The notes beneath the pieces were generated by a model. The model saw only the letters and a program-made list of their open reading frames with translations. It had not been told where the DNA came from and ran no database searches. The position numbers and the translations under genes were made by a program. Positions 21,844-30,136 of a stretch of 30,136 nucleotides of DNA are shown piece after piece (within the stretch, counting starts at the first letter, position 1; every line of letters begins with the position of its first letter). The stretch covers positions 1-30,136 of the forward strand of contig JAJFMB010000014.1 of the NCBI GenBank assembly GCA_021772355.1, given 5' to 3'. The stretch is from Chlamydiota bacterium (lineage in GTDB: Bacteria > Chlamydiota > Chlamydiia > Chlamydiales > JAJFMB01).

Positions 21844-23821
21844 GGTCCTCGAAGGAGGGCAAGGCACCAATTTTTTCCGCTTTTTCCAGGTAGTGGATTG
21901 AGAGGTTGAATTGCTTGCTTAGTGAGTAGAGGCAAGCAAGATTGTAGTAGGCTTGCACACTTCCCAATGAAGCGGAATAGACAAGCTTTTTCTCAGCTTC
22001 TGTATATAGATGCTGACTTTCTTCCGGACAGTTCGGATCGTATATCATCTGAGCGAGATGGATCAATGTAACTCCCCAATCATGTGAAATAACTTCATCC
22101 TCATGATCGTAGGAAAATGCTGCCTGGAAGTGATTTAGTGACTGGTAGAAGGTTTGGATATCACCTTTAAGCTCTGCTAAATGTGAATAAGCTAAGGCGA
22201 TATGGTAATGGATAGCTGTATTTTGCGAATCTGACTCGATTAATTTTTGAAAGAAGCGTAATGCTTGATCGATATAGCTGGTATCTTCGTAGTGATCGCC
22301 GAGCATATCCAAAATGCAAGCATAATGGAAAAGCCACTCGGGTTCTAAGGAATCTTCTCCATCAAAGAAGGAAAAAGCTTGTTCAAACTTTTGTTTGGCA
22401 GATTCTAAGAAATCAACATCATCACTCATTTCAGCTAATTTTAGTAGAACAACCCCCCAGTCACTCCAAAATTGAGGTGCAACCTTACCGCCAAACTCAA
22501 CAACGCGTTGGCAGAATTTATCTGCGAGCTCAACAAGCTTACGATCTTGCTTGAGTTCTCCAAGAGCAAAATGAGCAAGGGCTAGCCCATACCATAATAG
22601 AGGTTCTTTATCATTTAGGTTGAGGGCATGGCGAAATTTTTCAATCGCTTTGGCGTAGTACTCTTCATCCTCAAAATAACGACCCAACTCATTTAGACAT
22701 GTTCCATAAAGATACCACGTCAGGGGATCTTGATTGTGGAGTTCCAAGCTCTTAAGTAGTTTTTTTTCTGCTTCTTTAAGCGAGGAAAGCTGATCTGTAT
22801 AGACACCGCACAACATCAGAGCTTCTCCCCAGCTGCGTAAAATGTGAGGATGATTTGCCTCACGCTCATCTGCTTGTCGGTAGCGCTCTAAGCTTTCAAG
22901 AAGAAAGTTTGCGTTTTTTTGCCACTTTCCGTAGTTAACAAAGAGATTAGCCCATTTAAGCCATAAAATACCGTGGTGCTGTTCAATCTTTGCGGCTCTT
23001 TCATAACACTCATGTGCGCGATAAAAATCATCGTCATTGGGATTCAAGTGGAACACATGGTGATAGGTACAAGCAAGGTTATACCAAGCTTCGAAATAAT
23101 TTGTGGCGAGCAAAATTGCTTTTTTATAGTAGCCAATTGCCTTGTGAAAGCCTTCGCGCTGACCTGTCAAATAGGTAAGTTCCACCAAGGCGTTTGCGTA
23201 ATCATTCCAGAACTCGGGTCTTTCTAATTCTGTTTCCGCCGCTTGTTTGAATTTATCAATAGCATGACAAAAATCTGCGACTTCACCTGACACTTTTCCA
23301 TATAAGAACCAGCTTTGCCCCCATTTCCAAAGACAATCTGCCTTCATGGTTAAATCTTTAAATTGGCAGCTCTGATGCGCTTTAGTAAAAAGGATGTCTG
23401 CTTGCTGAAAGGCGCTAAGATCGCGGTTGAGCACTCCAATACGCGTTTGCACGCACGCCCATTCAAACCAGGCAGGATAATAAGCTTGGTCAATTTCAGT
23501 TGCTTTTTGCAAGGCATTAACCGCGTGATTCAAATATTTGACGTTATTTTCATGCTTTGCAAAAGCGTGACCTTTGCGATACAAAACAGGTGCGCTTCCG
23601 GGAGCTATTTTCATAGACAAATCGAAACTGCTATTTGCGTCTTGATCACCGGATTGCAATTGCTTATCCCCTCGCATCGCAAACAACAAACCGAGTAACT
23701 CCCTCTCTTCGCAATTTAACGATTGCCAGCTAGTGGGGTCATGGTAAGCATCAAGAGAGTCGAAAGCTTCTTTTTTTCGAATCTCTTCAAGGTGCTTTTT
23801 CTTATTTGAATTATCTTTCAT
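21767..23821 (-). CDS. Large tetratricopeptide-repeat protein
   Basis: A 684-residue protein built of TPR-like helix pairs from about residue 50 to 670. Typical units read AVNALQKATEIDQAYYPAWF, AIGYYKKAILLATNYFEAWY, AIEKFRHALNLNDKEPLLWY and SIHYLEKAEKIGALPSFEDL; I count roughly twelve units, several with a Trp at the start of helix A (WYNLAC, WLKWAN, WYGLAL). There is no signal peptide or membrane span, and the lysine-rich N-terminus (MKDNSNKKKHLEEIRKK) suggests a cytosolic or non-classically exported protein. TPR scaffolds bind peptides, so a chaperone or assembly role is possible. I use the ATG at 23821; a TTG at 23833 adds four residues and has a slightly better purine-rich stretch before it. 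It follows the YyaL gene by 36 bases, and its end overlaps the Inc-like gene by 77 bases. Confidence 0.85.
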   Translation of the reverse strand: MKDNSNKKKHLEEIRKKEAFDSLDAYHDPTSWQSLNCEERELLGLLFAMRGDKQLQSGDQDANSSFDLSMKIAPGSAPVLYRKGHAFAKHENNVKYLNHAVNALQKATEIDQAYYPAWFEWACVQTRIGVLNRDLSAFQQADILFTKAHQSCQFKDLTMKADCLWKWGQSWFLYGKVSGEVADFCHAIDKFKQAAETELERPEFWNDYANALVELTYLTGQREGFHKAIGYYKKAILLATNYFEAWYNLACTYHHVFHLNPNDDDFYRAHECYERAAKIEQHHGILWLKWANLFVNYGKWQKNANFLLESLERYRQADEREANHPHILRSWGEALMLCGVYTDQLSSLKEAEKKLLKSLELHNQDPLTWYLYGTCLNELGRYFEDEEYYAKAIEKFRHALNLNDKEPLLWYGLALAHFALGELKQDRKLVELADKFCQRVVEFGGKVAPQFWSDWGVVLLKLAEMSDDVDFLESAKQKFEQAFSFFDGEDSLEPEWLFHYACILDMLGDHYEDTSYIDQALRFFQKLIESDSQNTAIHYHIALAYSHLAELKGDIQTFYQSLNHFQAAFSYDHEDEVISHDWGVTLIHLAQMIYDPNCPEESQHLYTEAEKKLVYSASLGSVQAYYNLACLYSLSKQFNLSIHYLEKAEKIGALPSFEDLMHDEWLENLRATSEFEQFLSDLNQ

Positions 23822-23857
23822 ATTACCGGACAATTTTACTCTTATTCAGCTTATAAT

Positions 23858-25930
23858 TCAAAGGTTATGAATTGCATTTATCATTTCCGACAACTCGGTA
23901 ATGGGCTCCTGGCAAACTCCCTCTCGACAGAGATAAAGCGTAGTCTTCCCTTTTTGCGCGGTATAGTCACGCATAGCAGGAATTAAAGAAAGAAGTTGTT
24001 CGTCATTATCTCTTTTCCAAACCACAGCTTTGTGAGGGATATAGTTACTAAAAATAGCGTGCATAAGCTCTGTTTGATACTCATCTTTATTGTTGAGAGC
24101 GACCACAATCGTCGTCGCCTGACGATCATAAAAACGGCTGAGATTCATTATCTGAAAACAGTAACCGGGAGCATAGTTATCAATGTATTTTTTAACAGCC
24201 ATCAATACGTCTGAGGCATCATCAAAGTAATCAGGATAGAAAGAGAGACGGTAAAGCCGTAATAAGTTCTCACACTGTATTGAATTGCCTGAAGGTTCAG
24301 CACCATCGGCATATTGGCATTTCCGTAAAATGATTGAAGAATCCTTACCATCAGTCTGATAATACGCACCCCCAACTGCTTTAAATTCTGAATTGAGGAT
24401 TGTATTCATACGCAGTGCCCATTCTAGCCACTTCGTCCCGCATCCTGCTTCATAGAGGCTAATAAAACCACGAATCAAAAAGGCGTAGTCATCAAGCCCG
24501 CCTTGGTACTGCGACTCATCCTCTCTCCAGCGGCGCAGTAGTCTTCCTTCGTGCCACAAATTATCAATAATAAATTGCGCTGCATTTATCGCAGCTGTAA
24601 CATATTTTTGCTCTTGAAACGCTCTTCCCGCTTCTACCATTGTATAGATCATGAGGCCATTCCAACTACTCAAAATCTTATCATCTTTTAAGGGGTGCAC
24701 CCGCTTTTCACGATGTTCCCAAAGTTTCTTTTTCTGACTTTCTAGTATTTCGGCAATGTCGTTTGGGTTCTGGCTAATCTGTTCGCAGTACTCTTCTATA
24801 CGGAACTCTGTGTTCAACACATTTCGTCCCTCGAAATTACCTTCCTCAGAAACACCGTAAAAATCACAGAAAAGCTCACTATCTTCAAAGCCGAGCACCT
24901 CATCAATCTCTTCTTTGGACCACGTGTAAAAATACCCTTCTCTTCCCTCACTATCAGCATCTTCTGCCGAATAGAAGCCTCCTTTTGGATGCGTCATATC
25001 TCTTAGGATGTAAGTCAGTATTTCATCACAAACCTTTCGGTATAGCGGTTTTTTGGTGACTTGCCACGCCTCTAGGTAGCAGTAGGATAACAAGGCGTTA
25101 TCATAGAGCATTTTTTCAAAGTGGGGGATGAGCCACTGCTCATCAATACTGTACCTTGAAAACCCTCCGCCAAGATGGTCGTAAATACCGCCGCGCTGCA
25201 TCATATCAAGGGTTTTTTCAACCAAAAAAAGCGCTCGACTATCTTGATTTTTAGATGAATAGCGCAACATAAAGCTGTACTGATAGCCAATAGGGAATTT
25301 AGGAATCCCTTTCATTCCCCCAAATGTGGAATCTGCCATTTTGTAAATGATTTCAGCTGTATCCTCAATTTGCTCTTTGAAAGGGAGCTGGTCCCCCACT
25401 GCGTGAGAGCTTTGAGCAAACACTTCGACAATTTTCTCAGCTTCTTGAATGACCTGTTCCCGCTCTTCTCCATTCCAAACATCTCGAATGCGCATAATAA
25501 GTTCAGTAAGCCCCATCATGCCGTGACGACTATGAGAAGGTAGATATGTCGTAGCAAAAAAAGGTTGAAGATCGGAAGTTAAGATAACGTTGAGAGGCCA
25601 TCCGGCGGAACCTGCCATCATACTTTGAGCAAATTCCATGTACAAATTATCGATTTCAGGCAACTCTTCACGATCAACTTTGATGTTAACAAAGGAGTCG
25701 TTGAGCAGTTGAGCAATTTCAATATCTTCAAATGATTCCCGCTCCATGACGTGGCACCAGTGGCATGTTGCGTAGCCGATCGAAAGGAATATTGGTTTAT
25801 CGAATTCCTTCGCGGTATCAAATGCTTCTTTGCCCCAAGAATACCAATCAACGGGGTTATGAGCGTGTTGCAGTAAGTAGGGTGACTTCTCTCGAATCAG
25901 CCGGTTTGTGTAGAGGTGCTTTTCAGCCAT
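23858..25930 (-). CDS. YyaL/DUF255 protein: thioredoxin-like domain plus (alpha/alpha)6 barrel
   Basis: A 690-residue protein of the YyaL/SPATA20 family. The N-terminal thioredoxin-like domain (DUF255) has NRLIREKSPYLLQHAHNPVD, then FLSIGYATCHWCHVMERESF with the CHWC motif at 56-59, and VNIKVDREELPEIDNLYM. From about 190 the sequence turns into a glucanase-like (alpha/alpha)6 barrel: GGIYDHLGGGFSRYSIDEQW, HFEKMLYDNALLSYCYLEAW, GGFYSAEDADSEGREGYFYT, DDKILSSWNGLMIYTMVEAG and GGLDDYAFLIRGFISLYEAG. The family is widespread and almost always full length, as here, but its reaction is not established. GGGA lies before the ATG. The TPR gene follows 36 bases downstream on the same strand, so they may be co-transcribed. 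Confidence 0.95.
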   Translation of the reverse strand: MAEKHLYTNRLIREKSPYLLQHAHNPVDWYSWGKEAFDTAKEFDKPIFLSIGYATCHWCHVMERESFEDIEIAQLLNDSFVNIKVDREELPEIDNLYMEFAQSMMAGSAGWPLNVILTSDLQPFFATTYLPSHSRHGMMGLTELIMRIRDVWNGEEREQVIQEAEKIVEVFAQSSHAVGDQLPFKEQIEDTAEIIYKMADSTFGGMKGIPKFPIGYQYSFMLRYSSKNQDSRALFLVEKTLDMMQRGGIYDHLGGGFSRYSIDEQWLIPHFEKMLYDNALLSYCYLEAWQVTKKPLYRKVCDEILTYILRDMTHPKGGFYSAEDADSEGREGYFYTWSKEEIDEVLGFEDSELFCDFYGVSEEGNFEGRNVLNTEFRIEEYCEQISQNPNDIAEILESQKKKLWEHREKRVHPLKDDKILSSWNGLMIYTMVEAGRAFQEQKYVTAAINAAQFIIDNLWHEGRLLRRWREDESQYQGGLDDYAFLIRGFISLYEAGCGTKWLEWALRMNTILNSEFKAVGGAYYQTDGKDSSIILRKCQYADGAEPSGNSIQCENLLRLYRLSFYPDYFDDASDVLMAVKKYIDNYAPGYCFQIMNLSRFYDRQATTIVVALNNKDEYQTELMHAIFSNYIPHKAVVWKRDNDEQLLSLIPAMRDYTAQKGKTTLYLCREGVCQEPITELSEMINAIHNL

Positions 25931-26076
25931 AAAAATCCCAATTCAATCATTTCCTTATTAGGACATACTCTTCTTTCATACACAAATCAATGATTTTTTT
26001 ACTTCAGACCTAGAATTTTTCATGATCATCTAAATATATTTTGAATATTTATCAACATTGCCCTTGAGTTTTTAAT

Positions 26077-26103
26077 ATATACAGTATATGAAACATGTTT
26101 CAT
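26077..26103. promoter_or_regulatory. Two overlapping perfect palindromes upstream of the coiled-coil gene
   Basis: ATATACAGTATAT (26077-26089, 6-base arms around one A) overlaps by two bases ATGAAACATGTTTCAT (26088-26103, 16 bases, perfectly self-complementary). They end 26 bases before the ATG at 26130, where an operator or a leader hairpin would sit. A TTGAGT at 26065-26070 could be a -35, but the matching -10 is poor. Confidence 0.55.
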
Positions 26104-26129
26104 CTGTTTAAATCTTGAAAGGGCCAAAA

Positions 26130-29100
26130 ATGCAAGATCACTCAAGCTCACCCCAAAATCACAAGCAAAAACCTCCTCATAATCAGTTTAAGAACAACAT
26201 GATTATTACGCTGTTTAGCAGTTTAATTCTTCTTCTGATCTGCCTTGTCGGGGTTGAAATATTTAGAAGCAATCGTACTCCACAAAAATATGCCGAAGCT
26301 AAAGTTTCCATGAAAAAACCGCTTCGTATCGCATCATCTAAACAGCGAAACATGAGTTTTTCTGATGGTATTGGAGCCAAAGGATCTAATCATATTGCCC
26401 TTGAAACAAACCCGACAAAGTCATTTGAATCTTTGAGGTTTACTCAGCTCGAAAAGTCTCTTGCTGAAAAAGAAGCACTTCACCTTCAAGCCAATGAAAC
26501 CATTCACAGCCTTAACCATGAAATAGACATCGCGCAAAAAAAGATCAAATTAATGGATCTAACACTTGATACGCTTGCGAACCGGTTGGAGATGCAAAGA
26601 GCAGAAAAAGAGAAAATAGAGCTTAATTATAGAGAACAAATGTTCAAACTTAGCGACGAGGCTCAAGCTAAAACAGAACAGATTAATCACGAGATGCAAG
26701 AAAGCCTTGCAAGACAGCAAGAACTAGAAACTAATTTACAAGCAAAGATCGCAAAGATAAATAAGCTTACCGCTGCTTGGAAAAAACAAGAGAAAACCCT
26801 TCTAAACCAGGCCGAAGAGATTCTAAAACTCAACACTCATATAGAAGACAACCTCTCTCAAGAAATCGTTTCCCTGACATCTTCAGTTGAATTTGAAAAG
26901 AGTCAAAACAAAAAACTATTACAGACTCTAGATGAGACAAAGCAATCTCTTAACAGCGAACTTGCCGACACAAGAGAAGCTCTTTACCTGGCACTAAGCG
27001 ATTTAGAAGATAGTAATGCTCGAATGGATGAAGCATTTATCGGGGAAGCTGAGCTGATGAAGTTAGTTTCTGACCGCGACACTTCACTAGCTTTGAAATC
27101 GCTTGAATTTGAGACTCTTTTTGACAACTACGCTAAGTTGGAAAAAGACATGAGCCAGGAAATGCAAAACTTAGCCTTTTTTATCGATCTCGAAAAAAGC
27201 AGCTCCAAACAGCTACACCAGCAGTTAGCTCAAGCGTTGAACAAATGTGAAGAAGAAAAACATCGCGCTCAAGAGCTGGAAGCCAAATTACAAATGGTAA
27301 TCAAGCAAGTGCAAGAGAGTGAAGAGAACTCAATGGCGCAAAATGCTCTTTCTGTTTCAAAACAAAATGAACTACAGAAAATCGTTGACGCTCTATCAGC
27401 TGCGGAAGTGGAAAGTAAGGATCAACTCGAATTTTTAACCCTTCTTTCTGAAGTGGAGCAATTAAAATCCCAGCAGTCCCTACAGGAGCTCTATGATGAG
27501 CAGATGCGATCACACGAACTTTACCAAGCGCTGAGAGATTCTCAAGAACAAAACCAGAAACTTTCCGAGCAATTAACAGAGCAATACGCTCTCTATGGTC
27601 AAGTTGAAACTGAAATGATGCTTTCGGTCAATAATTTGAAGTCCAATCTAGAACTCGAAAGAAGCCGTGTCCAAGAACTTAGTCAGGACCTAAAAAATAC
27701 AGTCGCACAGTATCAAGACGAAAGAGAACGTGCTTATGAGCTAGAAGAAGTTCTCATTATGTCCATTGAAAGAGCACAAGTTCTTGAGGAGAATCTGGAA
27801 CAACATCGCTCCTTACTCGCATCTAAAGAAAATGAAATCAAGCTTAATTCTCAAGAATACACATCTCTAGTGTCACTTGAAGCGCAACGAAAAGAAGAGG
27901 CGTTATCGACGATAGTTATTGAGCAAGCTCGTGTAGAGAATCTCGAAACAGAGCTGGCACAGGAGAGAGGTAAAGTACAGCAACTTCAAAGCGAACTCGA
28001 AATGCAACGGACACTCTTGACAGAGAAACAAAAAGAAAGCTCTGAAACAACAAGAGAACTCACGGATGCCCTTGAAAACCAAAAAACAAAAACAAATGAA
28101 CTAAGTTACTCTTTAGAGAATCTGGATCTTGCAAAGCAGAAGTACGAAGAAGAAATTGCTGAGTTAAGAATAAGTCTAAGCGCTGAGGAAGCGCGTTCCG
28201 AAGAAATTGCCAATGCTCTAAAAGATGCTTTTACTGAACATTATACACAGCAACAGCAAACGCAAGACCTAGAAGAAAAGTTGAGCGTGGCACTTGAAAA
28301 GGCTGAACTTCTGGAGAAAGAGCTCGAAGTTCAACTTGCAAATCTCAATCAAAAAGAACACGCGGTCTCATTGTCTTCTGAAAAAGAACAAGAACAAGCC
28401 AGAGAGTTAAGAAGCACAATAAACTTAAAAGCCTCTTTAGAAGCAGAACTTTCTGAAAGAACTCAAGATCTTATCGAATGTAGAGAAAATATAGCCCGTT
28501 CTATGGAGCTGCAGCAAGAGCTACAGCAACAGTTATCAGAAGAACAGGATAAAGTCACTCTACTTGAAAATGAACGCGCTCAATACCCCATAAATGAGAT
28601 ACAGGGAACTCTCGCAGTCTTGTCTACCGAACTTGCGGAGAAAGAGCAAAAAGCGTCTGAGCTAGAAGATAAGCTACAAGCTGCAAATGCAAAAATGGCT
28701 TCCCTTGAATCTGATATGACCGAACAACAAGAGCGATTCGCACTCAAAGAAAAAGAGCTCCTTTCCTCTTCAGAAAATGAACAAATCATTGAAGATTTAA
28801 AAGAGCAGCTCAGTTCAGCACGAGACCAGGCACACCAAGTTGAAGCTCTTCTTATGGATCAAAAATCTCTTGCACTTCAAAAAGAACAGCAGCAAGAAGC
28901 TATTGCTGAAGAGTTGTCTAGCAACAAAGGCCGGGTTTGGGAACTCGAACAACAATTGGCAGATGTTTTTAACCAAGCTGAAAGAATTGATCAGGATACA
29001 CAAGCGGCAAACCATTTAAAAATAAGTTCGCTTGAGGAAGAACTCAAAGTGGCAGCAGATCGAGCGCTTGAATTAGAAAGTGAGATTACCTCTCAAAGAG

Positions 29101-29783
29101 CACACGTAATGGAGAAAGAATCTGAGCTGACAATTATAAGGGGAAATCTCACAGCAGCCCAGGCCGAGGTAAACTCCTCTCAAGAAGTGTACCACATGAT
29201 GCAGGAAACTTTAGCTCAGTACAATGAGGAGTGTCAACGTGTGGAAACATTAAACGCTCAGTTAGCGGCAGCAGAGCAAAAGATTCAACTGACTGAAAAT
29301 GAGCTAAATCAAAAACAACAGCATATTGCCAGTCAAGATAGTGCTTTGGAAGAGCAGACACAACAACTCGTTAATGCACTCAATGAGCAAAAAAATCAAA
29401 CAGATCAGGCACTACAGTCTCTTCAAGAAGCGTTGGTGAAATTTGATCGAGAGCAGAACCATGTTAAGAGCTTGGAAATACAGTTGCAAGAGGCAGAGCA
29501 AGCACAGTCACGGCTTGCGGAAAAAAATTCCATGCTCGATGTAAAAGAAGAAGAACTACAATCAATCATGGAAAGCTACTCCTCTCTTCATAACGAGCTG
29601 GCTCAAGAAATCGAACAACTTAAAAACTCTCTGTATTCAGAAAAGCAAGAGAGGGAAGTTCTTTCAAAAGAGTTACAAGAAATTATGGCCAACTACACTG
29701 CCGAACAGCAGTACTCTCATGAACTTGAGCAGCAGCTATCAGATTTAGACACTACCGAGAATGCCATCACCGCATCAAACTAG
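26130..29783 (+). CDS. Very long membrane-anchored coiled-coil protein, unrecognised family
   Basis: A 1217-residue protein I cannot place in a named family. Residues 1-23 are polar (MQDHSSSPQNHKQKPPHNQF); 24-45 are one membrane span (MIITLFSSLILLLICLVGVE); and about 110-1210 are almost uninterrupted heptads rich in Glu, Gln, Leu and Lys with hardly any proline or glycine. A degenerate module, roughly Y-x-x-E-x(5)-ELE-x-x-L-x-x-A-x(3)-A-x-x-LE-x-EL, recurs at nucleotide positions near 27232, 27697, 28227, 29207, 29432 and 29685. I chose the ATG at 26130 because AAAGGG lies 6 bases before it; an upstream TTG at 26115 would put that site inside the gene. A single anchor with a rod that could exceed 150 nm suggests an envelope tether, cytoskeletal or host-facing role, all inferred. 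Confidence 0.85.
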   Translation: MQDHSSSPQNHKQKPPHNQFKNNMIITLFSSLILLLICLVGVEIFRSNRTPQKYAEAKVSMKKPLRIASSKQRNMSFSDGIGAKGSNHIALETNPTKSFESLRFTQLEKSLAEKEALHLQANETIHSLNHEIDIAQKKIKLMDLTLDTLANRLEMQRAEKEKIELNYREQMFKLSDEAQAKTEQINHEMQESLARQQELETNLQAKIAKINKLTAAWKKQEKTLLNQAEEILKLNTHIEDNLSQEIVSLTSSVEFEKSQNKKLLQTLDETKQSLNSELADTREALYLALSDLEDSNARMDEAFIGEAELMKLVSDRDTSLALKSLEFETLFDNYAKLEKDMSQEMQNLAFFIDLEKSSSKQLHQQLAQALNKCEEEKHRAQELEAKLQMVIKQVQESEENSMAQNALSVSKQNELQKIVDALSAAEVESKDQLEFLTLLSEVEQLKSQQSLQELYDEQMRSHELYQALRDSQEQNQKLSEQLTEQYALYGQVETEMMLSVNNLKSNLELERSRVQELSQDLKNTVAQYQDERERAYELEEVLIMSIERAQVLEENLEQHRSLLASKENEIKLNSQEYTSLVSLEAQRKEEALSTIVIEQARVENLETELAQERGKVQQLQSELEMQRTLLTEKQKESSETTRELTDALENQKTKTNELSYSLENLDLAKQKYEEEIAELRISLSAEEARSEEIANALKDAFTEHYTQQQQTQDLEEKLSVALEKAELLEKELEVQLANLNQKEHAVSLSSEKEQEQARELRSTINLKASLEAELSERTQDLIECRENIARSMELQQELQQQLSEEQDKVTLLENERAQYPINEIQGTLAVLSTELAEKEQKASELEDKLQAANAKMASLESDMTEQQERFALKEKELLSSSENEQIIEDLKEQLSSARDQAHQVEALLMDQKSLALQKEQQQEAIAEELSSNKGRVWELEQQLADVFNQAERIDQDTQAANHLKISSLEEELKVAADRALELESEITSQRAHVMEKESELTIIRGNLTAAQAEVNSSQEVYHMMQETLAQYNEECQRVETLNAQLAAAEQKIQLTENELNQKQQHIASQDSALEEQTQQLVNALNEQKNQTDQALQSLQEALVKFDREQNHVKSLEIQLQEAEQAQSRLAEKNSMLDVKEEELQSIMESYSSLHNELAQEIEQLKNSLYSEKQEREVLSKELQEIMANYTAEQQYSHELEQQLSDLDTTENAITASN

Positions 29784-29846
29784 GATAGCAAAATAAAACT
29801 GTCAATTTTACAACAGATATATCCTCTCTTTTAAGCAATGTTAGGA

Positions 29847-29875
29847 TTGACGAAAACTTTTAAACCCTTTATATT
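29847..29875 (+). promoter_or_regulatory. Promoter of tRNA-Leu
   Basis: TTGACG (29847-29852), 17-base spacer, TATATT (29870-29875), ending 16 bases before the tRNA. Spacing and both hexamers are good for a housekeeping sigma factor. Confidence 0.7.
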
Positions 29876-29891
29876 CTTCCTTATCGTCTAT

Positions 29892-29973
<82 letters not shown>

Positions 29974-29982
29974 AAGCATTAG

Positions 29983-30014
29983 GGAACATATATTGCATAT
30001 GTTCCTTTTTTTTT
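29983..30014 (+). terminator. Intrinsic terminator of tRNA-Leu
   Basis: GGAACATAT, loop ATTGC, ATATGTTCC, then nine T residues: a perfect 9-base stem starting 10 bases after the tRNA. Confidence 0.93.
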
Positions 30015-30136
30015 AATTGCGACCGGCTGGCATTCGGCTGCTTCGCGCCAAGTACGCTGCACGAGAGGCAGCTACGTAGATACACGATCACGACGGCGCG
30101 CGTGCACGGGCGCCTGCGTGTCTGCGCGTCTCACGT
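30015..30136. other. GC-rich tail of anomalous composition, probable contig-end artefact
   Basis: From about 30020 the sequence becomes strongly GC-rich and dense in CG, AC and GT steps (ACGACGGCGCGCGTGCACGG), quite unlike the AT-rich intergenic DNA just before it. No reading frame, RNA or repeat family is recognisable. It lies at the very end of the window. Poor-quality read ends or an adapter-like tail are the simplest explanations. Confidence 0.5.

Overview
The window most likely comes from an obligate intracellular member of the Chlamydiae, and from one of the amoeba-associated or 'environmental' families rather than the classical Chlamydia genus. The main support is a four-gene type III secretion translocator cassette with an LcrH/SycD-type chaperone, a protein with the two-lobed hydrophobic domain plus coiled coil typical of inclusion-membrane (Inc) proteins, a chlamydial-style SpoIID, and several large proteins with no recognisable family. 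Base composition is moderately AT-rich except for a GC-rich tail after 30015 that looks foreign or artefactual. The taxonomic placement is an inference from gene content, not from a marker-gene comparison.

Layout. 1-4087 (minus strand) is a tightly packed thiamine operon: promoter, TPP riboswitch, terminator-like hairpin, then thi5-like, thiD, thiO, thiS, thiG and the start of thiE, nearly all overlapping. The gene for HMP-P synthesis is not thiC but a homologue of the yeast THI5/NMT1 enzyme, including its CCCFC motif and the substrate histidine. 4149-4559 is a small membrane protein of DUF1761 type. 4567-6476 (minus) is the coupled pair spoIID-queA. 6717-10198 holds two large unrecognised genes that converge and share their stop codons; the first has a P/Q/S/T-rich, repeat-containing N-terminus. 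10283-12643 (minus) is a Na+-dependent SNF-family symporter followed directly by ruvB.

12844-15302 (plus) is the type III secretion cassette: a coiled-coil tip- or filament-like candidate, the LcrH-like chaperone, a compact major translocator (CopB/YopB/SseC-like) and a compact minor translocator (CopD/YopD/SseD-like). A class I methyltransferase (minus) follows tail to tail. 16082-17314 is purT, an ATP-grasp purine enzyme that here begins with what reads as a signal peptide. A shared hairpin terminator separates it from mgtE (minus, Mg2+ transport), and typA/bipA follows on the plus strand.

20902-29783 holds an Inc-like candidate, a 684-residue TPR protein and a YyaL/DUF255 thioredoxin-fold protein (both minus), and a 1217-residue membrane-anchored coiled-coil protein with a degenerate internal repeat and two overlapping perfect palindromes in front of it. 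A tRNA-Leu(UAG) with its own promoter and terminator closes the readable part. No intergenic gap exceeds 300 bases; the largest are 6477-6716 and 12644-12843. No insertion sequence, CRISPR array, rRNA or phage gene was seen.
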